This document shows, one piece after another, positions 36,566-45,036 of a DNA stretch of 61,140 nt. The notes under the pieces were generated by a model. The model saw nothing but the letters and a program-made list of their open reading frames with translations, ran no database searches and was not told the DNA's origin. Within the stretch, counting starts at the first letter, position 1, and each line of letters starts with the position of its first letter. Origin of the DNA: Hyphomicrobiales bacterium (lineage in GTDB: Bacteria; Pseudomonadota; Alphaproteobacteria; Rhizobiales; Devosiaceae); contig SEEL01000034.1 in NCBI GenBank assembly GCA_004144345.1, forward strand, positions 1-61,140, written 5' to 3'. The position numbers and the translations under genes are program-made.

Positions 36566-37930
36566 GTGCAAGGTTTTCAGCAATCGAAACAGCGGTTCCG
36601 GAACGGGCAGGAGAGCCCGCGGACGCTGCTCGAAGCGTGCCTTGCGCGCATCGATGCGCGTGACGGCGAGGTGCAGGCGTTCTGCGCGCTCGATGCCGAC
36701 GGCGCGCGCCGCGCTGCCGATCAATCGGCCGCCCGATATGCGGCCGGCCAGCCGCTGTCATCCATCGACGGCATGCCGGTCGGCATCAAGGACAATATCG
36801 AGGCCAAGAGCATGCCGACGACGATCGGCAGCGAGATCTTTGCCGGCCATGATACCGGCCGCGACGCGGCGATCGTCCATGCGCTGCGGCGCGCCGGGGC
36901 AGTGATCGTCGGCAAGACCGTGACCACGGAATTTGCCGGCAGCGTGCCGGGGCCGACGCGCAATCCGCTCGACCTGGAACGGACACCCGGCGGCTCGTCG
37001 AGCGGCTCGGCCGCGGCTGTGGCCGATGGCATGGTGCCGGTCGCCATCGGCACACAGGTGGTGGGCTCGATCGTGCGGCCGGCCAGCTTCTGCGGCGTCA
37101 TTGGCTTCAAGCCGACTTATGGCGCGCTCAATCGCGGCGGCGTCGATGGGCCCTATAGCCAGAACTGCCTCGGCACGCTGAGCCTGACGCTCGAAGACGC
37201 CTATGCCGTGTGCCACGAAGTGGCGATCCGCGTCGGCGGCGATCCCGGCCATCTGCCGTTCCTTGGTGGACCCGGTGGCGAAGCGGCAAGGCGGCCGGGG
37301 GCTCTGGCCGTGCTTGAAACCGATGGCTGGGCCAAGGCCGAGGAAGGTGCCAGGCAGGCCTTCGAGGCGGCGCTGGGCCGGCTGCGCGATGCCGGCGTGC
37401 GGCTGCTCGACCGGCGCAATTCGACTCTTGTGGCCGAGCTCGAGCAGGTGCTTGTCGGCTGCCGGCAGGTGGCCTGGGAACTCAGTGCCTGGGAAGTGCA
37501 ATGGCCCTTCGCCGAACTGCTCGAAGTGCATGGCGAACGGATCAGCGCCGCGATGCGGAAGCGCATCACCGACGGCCAGGCGATGCGCATCGACGACTAT
37601 CGCGATTTGCTGGCGCGGCGCGACTCGATGAGCGCGGCGCTCGAGCGGCTGGCGCCTGAAGTGGATGGCGTTGTCAGCCTCGCGGCGCCCGGCGCGGCGC
37701 CCAAGGGCATCAATGCGTCGGGCGATCCGATCCTCAATGTGCCGTTCACCGCGATGCGCGTGCCGGCCCTGTCGCTGCCGCTGCTCGAACTCGACGGCAT
37801 GCCACTCGGCCTGCAGCTCGCGGGCTTCGCCGGCCGCGACCGCGCATTGTCGGCAATAGCGCGCTGGATGCTGGAGAATCGCGGCAGTCTGGGGTCAAAT
37901 GCAACGCCAAAAGGCGCGATGGTCGCTTGA
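36566..37930 (+). CDS. Amidase signature family hydrolase
   Basis: A 454-residue amidase (AS family). The Ser-Ser-Lys machinery is visible: K in VGIKDNIEAKSM, then the glycine/serine-rich GGSSSGSAAAVADG and the nucleophile region GTQVVGSIVRPASFCGVIG. It hydrolyses a C-N amide bond in the cytoplasm. The GTG at 36566 is preferred because AGGGAG lies six bases upstream; an ATG at 36551 is in frame. It overlaps the region upstream of the TctC gene and probably shares regulation with it. Confidence 0.9.
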   Translation: MQGFQQSKQRFRNGQESPRTLLEACLARIDARDGEVQAFCALDADGARRAADQSAARYAAGQPLSSIDGMPVGIKDNIEAKSMPTTIGSEIFAGHDTGRDAAIVHALRRAGAVIVGKTVTTEFAGSVPGPTRNPLDLERTPGGSSSGSAAAVADGMVPVAIGTQVVGSIVRPASFCGVIGFKPTYGALNRGGVDGPYSQNCLGTLSLTLEDAYAVCHEVAIRVGGDPGHLPFLGGPGGEAARRPGALAVLETDGWAKAEEGARQAFEAALGRLRDAGVRLLDRRNSTLVAELEQVLVGCRQVAWELSAWEVQWPFAELLEVHGERISAAMRKRITDGQAMRIDDYRDLLARRDSMSAALERLAPEVDGVVSLAAPGAAPKGINASGDPILNVPFTAMRVPALSLPLLELDGMPLGLQLAGFAGRDRALSAIARWMLENRGSLGSNATPKGAMVA

Positions 37931-37932
37931 CT

Positions 37933-37949
37933 GCATCATATTTTGTTGT
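37933..37949. promoter_or_regulatory. Candidate RpiR operator, site 2 (weak)
   Basis: GCATCATATTTTGTTGT, same 5-7-5 spacing with one change in each half, 44 bases before the tctC start. A second dyad, TTGTTGTCAACAA, overlaps its right half. Confidence 0.45.
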
Positions 37950-37992
37950 CAACAATCTCGATGCACACAACTTTTGCAATGGGAGGAAGAGG

Positions 37993-38976
37993 GTGCACTT
38001 CAATCTAAAGCACGCGCTGATCGCCGCCGTGGCCGCTTTCAGTTTCACGGCGCCGGCAATGGCGCAGGACGATTATCCGAACAAACCCGTCCGCCTGGTT
38101 ATTCCGTATGGTCCGCAGGGCGACTCGAACATGATCGGCCGCCTGATGGCGGACGAGCTGACGCGCCTCCTCGGCCAGACGGTGTTCGTCGAGAACATCG
38201 AAGGCGGCGGCACCGCCATCGGCACCGCGTCGGCCAAGAATTCGGCGGCTGACGGCTACACGCTGCTGTTCACCAGCCACCAGATCGTCAGCTCCTGGGC
38301 GACGCTCAAGGACGCCGGCTACACGCCTGAAGACTTCGTGGCGCTCGGCCTGATCACGTCGGACGCCAATGTGCTGACCATTCCGGCGGCGATCCCTGCG
38401 ACCAATCTCGCTGAATTCGTCGCCTATGCCAAAGAGCAGAACGGCGCGCTGAGCTATGGCGCCATCTCGCCCGGCGCCAATGGTGCGGTGCTGTCGAACA
38501 TGCTGGCTGCCGCTGGTGATTTCGAATGGACCTACATCCCGTTCGAAGGCGACCAGGAAAGCCTGCTTGGCCTGATGCGCGGTGAAATCCACGGCTTCTT
38601 CGGCAGCGCCTCGATGCCGGTGGCCAAGGATACCACCGACAACACGCTGCCGCAGGTGACGTTCCTCGCTTATGCCGGCCTCGAGCGCTCGAAATATCTG
38701 CCCGACGTGCCGACCTTCACCGAGCTCGGCTACCCGCAGATCAGCCTTGGTGCCTGGACCGGTCTCTTCGCCCCCAAGGGCACGCCGCAGCCGATCGTCG
38801 ATAAGCTGCGCGCCGCCGTGGACGAGCTGAAGAAGTCGGAGCGCCTGATCAATGCCATCGACACCATGAAGTCGGAAATGTTCAACGGCACGATCGAAGA
38901 GTTCGAGCAGCTCATCGCCGCGCGCATGGACATCATGACGAAGTACATGGAAGAGAACAATATTCCAAAGCGCTAA
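37993..38976 (+). CDS. TTT-family solute-binding protein (TctC type)
   Basis: A 327-residue periplasmic binding protein of the tripartite tricarboxylate transporter family. Signal peptide ALIAAVAAFSFTAPAMAQ. Mature part has the family features: YPNKPVRLVIPYGPQGDSNM, ENIEGGGTAIGTASAKNSAA, DGYTLLF. These proteins bind carboxylates. The GTG at 37993 has GGGAGGA upstream; the longer open frame is not signal-like. A terminator-like hairpin separates it from tctB, a common way to make excess binding protein. Confidence 0.9.
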   Translation: MHFNLKHALIAAVAAFSFTAPAMAQDDYPNKPVRLVIPYGPQGDSNMIGRLMADELTRLLGQTVFVENIEGGGTAIGTASAKNSAADGYTLLFTSHQIVSSWATLKDAGYTPEDFVALGLITSDANVLTIPAAIPATNLAEFVAYAKEQNGALSYGAISPGANGAVLSNMLAAAGDFEWTYIPFEGDQESLLGLMRGEIHGFFGSASMPVAKDTTDNTLPQVTFLAYAGLERSKYLPDVPTFTELGYPQISLGAWTGLFAPKGTPQPIVDKLRAAVDELKKSERLINAIDTMKSEMFNGTIEEFEQLIAARMDIMTKYMEENNIPKR

Positions 38977-38985
38977 CGCTACCCT

Positions 38986-39007
38986 GGCCGCGACGCGAGT
39001 CGCGGCC
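38986..39007 (+). terminator. Intercistronic hairpin between tctC and tctB
   Basis: GGCCGCGAC-GCGA-GTCGCGGCC, a perfect nine-base-pair stem followed by CTTTCCTTTCC. Likely partial termination or 3'-end protection that raises the binding-protein to membrane-subunit ratio. Confidence 0.65.
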
Positions 39008-39029
39008 CTTTCCTTTCCGGACGTTCAGC

Positions 39030-39506
39030 ATGGCATCCCGCATCCCAGGCATCCGAAATTCCGCCGACGTCGTGGCAGGTTCACTCCTCGTCATCATCTC
39101 GGTCGTTGCTTTCTTCATGGCGCAAGATCTTCCCGAGATGGTGGATTACCGCTTCACTGCCGGCACCATGCCGCGCCTCGCCGCGCTGCTGGTCGGGGTG
39201 TTCGGCCTCGCCATCGCAGTGCTGGGCTTCCTGCGCGACGGTGACGGCGAAGGGCAGGGCTATCCGATCTATGCGCTGCGTGGCCCGCTGATGATCGCGG
39301 CAGCCGTGGTGCTGTTCGCGCTCACGGTGAAGCCGCTCGGCATGCTGGCCGCCTGCTTCATCCTCTTCGTGCTGACGTCAATGGCTCGTTCCAAGCCCAA
39401 ATGGTTCGAAGTTTTCATCGCGGCTGCGGTTATGAGTATCGGTTGTGTGGCAGTCTTCGTGTACTTCCTGAAGCTGCCCTACCCCGTTCTGCCTGGCGGC
39501 TTCTAA
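39030..39506 (+). CDS. TTT-family small membrane subunit (TctB type)
   Basis: A 158-residue membrane protein with four TM helices (VVAGSLLVIISVVAFFMA, LLVGVFGLAIAVLGFL, PLMIAAAVVLFALTV, VFIAAAVMSIGCVAVFVYFL). Layout and size fit TctB. It lies between the binding protein and the large subunit. Confidence 0.88.
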   Translation: MASRIPGIRNSADVVAGSLLVIISVVAFFMAQDLPEMVDYRFTAGTMPRLAALLVGVFGLAIAVLGFLRDGDGEGQGYPIYALRGPLMIAAAVVLFALTVKPLGMLAACFILFVLTSMARSKPKWFEVFIAAAVMSIGCVAVFVYFLKLPYPVLPGGF

Positions 39507-39526
39507 GAGCAGAGGGGGGACCAAAA

Positions 39527-41032
39527 ATGCCCGATATTATTGCCAATCTTTCGCTGGGCCTGTCCGTTGCGGTCAGCCCCGAAAACCTCCTCTACTGCCT
39601 GATCGGCGTGTTCATCGGCACGCTCATCGGCGTGCTGCCGGGGCTCGGCACCAGCGCCACGCTGGCCATGCTGCTGCCCTTCACTTTCGGCCTGCCGCCG
39701 GCCGGCGCGCTGATCATGCTCGCTGGCATCTATTACGGTGCGCAGTATGGCGGCTCGACCACCTCGATCCTGCTGCGTATCCCGGGTGAAGCCTCGGCGG
39801 TGATGACGGCGATCGACGGCCACGAAATGGCCAAGCTCGGCCGCGCCGGCGCCGCGCTCGCCATCGCCGCCATCTCCTCCTTTATCGCGGGCACGCTGGC
39901 AACGCTGCTGGTCGGCCTGATCGCCATGCCGCTGGTCGGCGTGGCACTCGCCTTCGGCTCTGTCGAATATTTCGCGCTGATGGTGTTCGGCGTGGTGCTG
40001 TCGATTTCGCTGAGCAATGGCTCGGTGCTGAAGTCGCTCGCCATGGTGTCGCTGGGCCTGTTGCTCTCGACCGTCGGTTCGGACATCGAGACGGCGCAGC
40101 ATCGCCTGACCTTCGGCATGCTCGAATTCTCCGACGGGCTCGAAGTGGTGGTCATCGCCATGGGCCTGTTCGGCTTCGCCGAAGTGATGCGCAATGTGGG
40201 CGCTGAGGAACAGCGCGCGCTGGTGACCAAGAAGATCTCCGGCCTCTGGCTGACCGGCAAGGAATTCATGCAGTCGGTGCCGGCCATCGCGCGTGGTTTC
40301 GGCATCGGCTCGCTGCTCGGCATCCTGCCGGGCGCCGGCGCCATCATGTCGTCCTTCACCGCCTATGCGCTCGAAAAGCGCGTGGCGAAAAATCCCGAAC
40401 GCTTCGGCAAGGGCGCCATCGAAGGCGTCGCCGCCCCCGAGGCTGCCAACAATGCGGCAGCGCAGACCGGCTTCGTCACGCTCCTGGCGCTCGGTATCCC
40501 CGGCAACATCATCATGGCGCTGATGATGGGCGCCATGATCATGCAGGGCATCCAGCCCGGCCCTCGCGTCATGGTGGAGCAGCCCGGCCTGTTCTGGGGG
40601 CTGATCGTCTCGATGTGGATCGGCAACATCATGCTGCTGGTGCTGAATCTGCCGCTGGTCGGCATGTGGGTGAAGCTCTTGAGCGTGCCGTACCGCCTGA
40701 TGTTCCCGGCGATCGTCGTGTTCGCCGCGGTCGGCACCTATTCGATCAGCGGCTCGCCGCTCGACGTGATCATGGCGGCGGTGTTCGGCCTTGTCGGCTA
40801 CTTCCTCGTGATGCACCGCTTCGAGCTGCCGGCGCTGATGCTGGGCTTCGTGCTCGGCCCGCTGCTCGAGAACAATCTGCGGCGCTCGCTGTTGATTGCG
40901 CGCGGCGACCTCACCGTGTTCGCCACGCACCCGATCTCGGCCGTGATGCTGTCGCTCTCGGCCGTGCTGGTGCTGCTGGCAGTGGTGCCGGCGCTGCGCA
41001 AGCGCAAGGAAGAAGTGCTCAAGGAGGCCTGA
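39527..41032 (+). CDS. TTT-family large membrane subunit (TctA type)
   Basis: A 501-residue polytopic protein with the TctA signature (IGTLIGVLPGLGTSATLAML, YGAQYGGSTTSILLRIPGE, then LLGILPGAGAIMSSFTAY). It is the sodium- or proton-coupled permease for the carboxylate bound by the TctC protein. ATG at 39527 has AGAGGGGGG upstream. Last gene of the transporter operon. Confidence 0.93.
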   Translation: MPDIIANLSLGLSVAVSPENLLYCLIGVFIGTLIGVLPGLGTSATLAMLLPFTFGLPPAGALIMLAGIYYGAQYGGSTTSILLRIPGEASAVMTAIDGHEMAKLGRAGAALAIAAISSFIAGTLATLLVGLIAMPLVGVALAFGSVEYFALMVFGVVLSISLSNGSVLKSLAMVSLGLLLSTVGSDIETAQHRLTFGMLEFSDGLEVVVIAMGLFGFAEVMRNVGAEEQRALVTKKISGLWLTGKEFMQSVPAIARGFGIGSLLGILPGAGAIMSSFTAYALEKRVAKNPERFGKGAIEGVAAPEAANNAAAQTGFVTLLALGIPGNIIMALMMGAMIMQGIQPGPRVMVEQPGLFWGLIVSMWIGNIMLLVLNLPLVGMWVKLLSVPYRLMFPAIVVFAAVGTYSISGSPLDVIMAAVFGLVGYFLVMHRFELPALMLGFVLGPLLENNLRRSLLIARGDLTVFATHPISAVMLSLSAVLVLLAVVPALRKRKEEVLKEA

Positions 41033-41157
41033 TCGGTCGCCTTGGGTGCGCCCTCTAGAACGGGAATCTGGCGGCTCGTGCAAGGCCGCCGGACTCTCCT
41101 GTCGAGAGGGTGGGAAAGCCATCGCCGCGATGGGCGTTGCAAGATTAGTGCTTGACT

Positions 41158-41174
41158 GCAACGAAAATTGTTGC
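41158..41174. promoter_or_regulatory. Candidate RpiR operator, site 3
   Basis: GCAACGAAAATTGTTGC, a perfect 5-7-5 dyad 40 bases before the ThDP-enzyme start, at the head of the seven-gene operon that includes the RpiR gene itself. Confidence 0.75.
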
Positions 41175-41214
41175 GACGAAACGATCACAAGCTAACTGGT
41201 TCTGGTGGAATAAG

Positions 41215-42981
41215 ATGCGCGTTGCCGATGCTGTTGCGAAGTGGTTCGAAGTTGCCGGGTTCAGGCACTATTTCGGTTATGCCGGCGGTGCCGTCTGGCC
41301 GCTGATGGACGGGCTGACGCCGTTCCCCCACATCGATGGCATCCAGGCCAAGCACGAATCCCACGCCGTCCACATGGCCGACACCTATTGGCGCGCCACC
41401 GGCGAAATCGCGCCGGTGATCCTGTCGAAGGGCCCGGGTCTGCTCAACGCCGTCGGCGGCTGCGCCAGCGCCATGCATGAATCGGTGCCGGCGCTGCTGA
41501 TCGCCGGCGGCGGCACGACGCACTTCCTCGGCAAGGGCGGCATGCAGGAGATGTATTACCGCGGCCATGAGGATGCGGTCAGCGTCTTCCGGCCGATCAC
41601 CAAGGGCGCCTGGATGGTGGTGCGCCCCGACTCGATCATCGAAGTGCTGAACTTTGCGCTGAAGACCGCGATCTCGGGTCGCCCGGGTCCGGTGTTCGTC
41701 GAAATCCCGTTCGACATCCAGCTCGCCGAAGTCGAGGGCGAGATCGAGGCGCCGCGCGCCCGTTCGCCCCAGGCGTCGCGGGCCCGTGTCGGCCGTGAGG
41801 ATATCGCCAAGGTCGCCGAACTCATCCGTGGCGCCGAGCGGCCGCTGATCCTCGCCGGTGGTGGCGTGGTGAAGGCAGGCGGCGAAGCCGCGCTGAAGGC
41901 GCTGGCCGAAAAGATCAACGTGCCTGTGGTGACGACGCTGCCCGCCAAGGGCGCTTTGTCGGAAGAGCATCCGCTGTCGATCGGCACGGTCGGCCGCTCC
42001 GGCTTCGTGTCGGCGGCGCGTGCGGCGCGCGAGACCGATCTGCTGATCGCTGTCGGCGCCCGCTTCTCGGACAACAATACCGCCAACTGGCGCAAGGGCT
42101 CGATCTACGACATGGAAAAGACCAGCTTGGTCCATGTCGATCTCGATTATTCGGAAATCGGCCGCAACTTTGCCGTCGATCTCGGCCTAGTCGGCGATGC
42201 CCGCATCTTCTTCGAAGACCTCGCCAGGGAAGCTGCCGCGTCGGAAGGCAAGGCCGAGTGGCTGAAGACCGTGCGCGGCTATCGCGCCGAGTGGGAAGCC
42301 GAAATCCTGCCCCTGCAGACCGCCGCAACCTCGCCGGTGCATCCGGCGCGTCTGATGCACGAAGTGGCGAAGGCTCTGCCCGAAGACGGTCGCGTCATCG
42401 TCGATATCGGCGACGTCACCCAATATGCCGAAGCCTATATGAAGATCCGCGCGCCGGGCGGCTGGCAGATCAGCCCCGGCATGGCCGAAATGGGCTGGGG
42501 CGCCTCGGGCGTGCTCGGGCCGGTGGCGGCGGATGGCCGTCCGGCGGTCTGCGTCGTCGGCGACGGCAGCTTCAACATGGTCGCCCAGATCCTCGCGACG
42601 GCGGTCGAGTACAATCTGCCGGCCGTCTGGGTGATCCTCAACAATTTCGAGCTCGGCATCGAGCGCAAGGGCATGGAGCGTGGTTACAACCGCACCCACC
42701 CCTGGTGCCATTTCGTCCGCAAGGACACCGGCGAGCCGTACAACCCGGATTTCGTCAAGCTCGCCGAGGCCTATGGCGCCCATGGCGTGCAGGTCAGCAA
42801 TCCGGAAGACCTCGCGCCGGCGCTGGAGAAGGCCTTCGCCTCCAAGCGCCCTTGGGTGATCGACGTGCTCGTCGACCGCTCCGTCCCCAGCTATTTCACC
42901 AAAGGAATCGACCGCGCTTATCCAGACAAGTGGTCGAAGTCGTATCCCGCCTATAACCTGCTCCGGAACGCTGAGAACTGA
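41215..42981 (+). CDS. Thiamine diphosphate-dependent enzyme (acetolactate synthase/acyl-CoA lyase type)
   Basis: A 588-residue ThDP enzyme. The N-terminal pyrimidine-binding domain carries the catalytic glutamate (GIQAKHESHAVHMADTYWRA), then a Rossmann-like middle domain. The C-terminal PP domain has the metal motif VVGDGSFNMVAQILATAV..ILNN. The family includes acetolactate synthase, oxalyl-CoA decarboxylase and 2-hydroxyacyl-CoA lyase. The CoA-transferase neighbours favour a CoA-linked or 2-oxo-acid carboligase or decarboxylase role (inference). ATG at 41215 starts the normal domain. First gene of an operon running to 48558. Confidence 0.88.
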   Translation: MRVADAVAKWFEVAGFRHYFGYAGGAVWPLMDGLTPFPHIDGIQAKHESHAVHMADTYWRATGEIAPVILSKGPGLLNAVGGCASAMHESVPALLIAGGGTTHFLGKGGMQEMYYRGHEDAVSVFRPITKGAWMVVRPDSIIEVLNFALKTAISGRPGPVFVEIPFDIQLAEVEGEIEAPRARSPQASRARVGREDIAKVAELIRGAERPLILAGGGVVKAGGEAALKALAEKINVPVVTTLPAKGALSEEHPLSIGTVGRSGFVSAARAARETDLLIAVGARFSDNNTANWRKGSIYDMEKTSLVHVDLDYSEIGRNFAVDLGLVGDARIFFEDLAREAAASEGKAEWLKTVRGYRAEWEAEILPLQTAATSPVHPARLMHEVAKALPEDGRVIVDIGDVTQYAEAYMKIRAPGGWQISPGMAEMGWGASGVLGPVAADGRPAVCVVGDGSFNMVAQILATAVEYNLPAVWVILNNFELGIERKGMERGYNRTHPWCHFVRKDTGEPYNPDFVKLAEAYGAHGVQVSNPEDLAPALEKAFASKRPWVIDVLVDRSVPSYFTKGIDRAYPDKWSKSYPAYNLLRNAEN

Positions 42982-43011
42982 TTCAGCAGGAGCAAGCAAA
43001 AGGAGCTTGGG

Positions 43012-43908
43012 ATGGTTAGGGCAGCAAGTCGGCCGGAGAAGACGACGGACGACGACGATGTGATCGCCGAGATGCGAGCCAGCTATGATCGGCTGACTCA
43101 GTCCCAGAAGCGCATCGCGGAGTTTGTCGTAGACGAGCCCGAGCAGGTTGCATTCTCCACCGTAGATCAGGTGGCGAACAAGCTGGGCATCAACCCCTCG
43201 ACCATCGTCCGCTTTACTTATCGTCTGGGCCTTGCCGGGTTTCCGGATCTGCAAAGCCGTATCCAGCAGCGGCTGAAATCGCGGCTGGAGCGGGCCGAAA
43301 ACATCAATGACGGGCATGGCAGCCTCGGTCATCTCGAAGGGACCAGCTTCGTCGCCTCGTTGCAGCAGGACATGAAGAACCTGCACCGCACCGTGGAGCA
43401 GCTGTCCAAGGAAGATCTCGAGGCGGCGGTCAGCATGCTGGTGAAGGCGCGGCGCGTCTATGTCTGCGCCGGGCTCTCCTCCTATGCGGTGGCGCATTTC
43501 TTCGCGCTCATCCTCGACCGCCTGCGTTCGGACACGGTGCTCGTGTCAGGCGATGGCGCCATGTCGAGTTCGCATCTGTCGGAGATCGGCAAGAACGACG
43601 TTCTCGTGGCGTTCACCTTCCCGCCCTATGCCGCCACGACGCGGCAGATGGCGAGCTGGGCCAAGGAGAGCGGCGCTAAGGTGCTGGCGGTGACCGATAC
43701 GCCGATTTCGGCCGTCGGGCAGATCGCCGACACGGTGCTCCTCGCAGCGTGCAGCGGCACTGGCCTGCAAAACTCGCTGGTCGGCGCCATGGCGGTGTCG
43801 AACACCGTTCTGAATGGCGTCACCGCGGCGCAGGGCAACTCCGCCATGGAGCGCTACCGCCGGCTGAATGAAGTGCTCAGTAGTTGGAATTCGTTTATTC
43901 TCAAGTGA
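43012..43908 (+). CDS. MurR/RpiR-family transcriptional regulator
   Basis: A 298-residue regulator: N-terminal HTH_6 domain (LTQSQKRIAEFVVDEPEQVA, STVDQVANKLGINPSTIVRF) and C-terminal SIS domain (ARRVYVCAGLSSYAVAHFFA, NDVLVAFTFPPYAATTRQMA, GAKVLAVTDTP). RpiR proteins bind dyad operators and sense phospho-sugars or CoA-pathway intermediates. The only recognised transcription factor in the cargo, placed inside the main operon, so it is the candidate reader of the GCAAC-N7-GTTGC sites. Confidence 0.92.
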   Translation: MVRAASRPEKTTDDDDVIAEMRASYDRLTQSQKRIAEFVVDEPEQVAFSTVDQVANKLGINPSTIVRFTYRLGLAGFPDLQSRIQQRLKSRLERAENINDGHGSLGHLEGTSFVASLQQDMKNLHRTVEQLSKEDLEAAVSMLVKARRVYVCAGLSSYAVAHFFALILDRLRSDTVLVSGDGAMSSSHLSEIGKNDVLVAFTFPPYAATTRQMASWAKESGAKVLAVTDTPISAVGQIADTVLLAACSGTGLQNSLVGAMAVSNTVLNGVTAAQGNSAMERYRRLNEVLSSWNSFILK

Positions 43909-43914
43909 GGGATA

Positions 43915-45036
43915 ATGTCGTCTAGTGGAAGCGGAGAGGGGCGTGGTGCACTATCGCATGTCAGAGTGTTGGACCTTACGACCAACCATACTGGCTATGG
44001 CGCGCGCCTCCTTTCGGATCTCGGGGCTTCCGTCTGCCGGCCGGTCATCGCAAGTGACCAGCCACGCGAAGGCTCCCCGGCCGATCTCTTCCTCCACGCT
44101 GGCAAGCAACTGACGCAGGCCGACCCGGCGAGCTTCGCGGCCTTCGCGGCCAGTACAGCGTTCGACGTCATCTTTGAATCCTCGGCCTTCGAGCCGGCGC
44201 CGTTCAGTATCGACATTGATGCGATCCAGAGCGCCAGCCCGCGCTCGATCATCGTATCCTTCTCGCCCTTCGGGCAGGAACAGGCCGGCCTGCCGGCCAC
44301 CGACCTCACGATCCTGGCCTCGGGTGGCCTGCTGTCGCTTGGCGGCTATCCCGATACCGAACCCGTCGCGGTGGCCGGTGAACAATCGCTGCTCGCTTCC
44401 GGCATTTTCGGTGCGGTCGCCGCGCTCGCGGCGCTGCTCGAATCCGACACGCGGACCGACGGTCAGTGGATCGACGTCTCAGCGCAGGAATGCGTGGCCT
44501 TCGCACTCGAAGATGCGGTGCCCGATTATTACATCAATGGCCGCACCCGTCGTCGCCACGGCGACTCGGCGCGTGAAGCCGGTACCGGCATCTATCGCTG
44601 CAAGGATGGCTATGTGAGCATCGTCGCCGGCCGCCTCGGCACGGCCAAGGCCTGGACGACATTGCGCGGCTGGATCCTCGCCGTCGGTACGCCAGGCAGC
44701 GATGCGCTTGCCGATCCGCGCTGGGACGATTTTGCCTTCCGCGGGCAGAAGGAAAACATCGACCAGTTCGCCAGAATCTTCGCGGCGTTCGGCGCGCAGT
44801 TCAGCAAGCAGGAGCTGTATGTCGAAGGGCAGAAGCGGCAGATCGCTATCGCCCCGGTCAACAGCATCGGCGATCTGTTCAGCGATCCGCAGCTGGTTCA
44901 TTCGGGCTTCTTCAAGAGCTTCACCGATGCAGCGGGCAAAGAGCTCCGCATTCCGGGCGCGCCGTACCGGCTGAGCGCCACGCCGGCCATCGTGCCGACC
45001 CGCAGCGACTTTGTGCTTGCCGGAGCGACGCCGTGA
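43915..45036 (+). CDS. Class III CoA-transferase-like subunit lacking the usual catalytic aspartate
   Basis: A 373-residue CaiB/BaiF-fold protein (HVRVLDLTTNHTGYGARLLS, ASGGLLSLGGYPDTEPVAVA). In active members an aspartate forms the acyl-enzyme just before the ALLxR(x)TGxGQ helix; here the aligned stretch reads AGEQSLLASGIFGAVAALAA with glutamate. It overlaps the next CoA-transferase gene by four bases (GTGA). This suggests a heteromer with one catalytic and one structural subunit, as in BbsE/BbsF. The substrate is unknown. Confidence 0.85.
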   Translation: MSSSGSGEGRGALSHVRVLDLTTNHTGYGARLLSDLGASVCRPVIASDQPREGSPADLFLHAGKQLTQADPASFAAFAASTAFDVIFESSAFEPAPFSIDIDAIQSASPRSIIVSFSPFGQEQAGLPATDLTILASGGLLSLGGYPDTEPVAVAGEQSLLASGIFGAVAALAALLESDTRTDGQWIDVSAQECVAFALEDAVPDYYINGRTRRRHGDSAREAGTGIYRCKDGYVSIVAGRLGTAKAWTTLRGWILAVGTPGSDALADPRWDDFAFRGQKENIDQFARIFAAFGAQFSKQELYVEGQKRQIAIAPVNSIGDLFSDPQLVHSGFFKSFTDAAGKELRIPGAPYRLSATPAIVPTRSDFVLAGATP

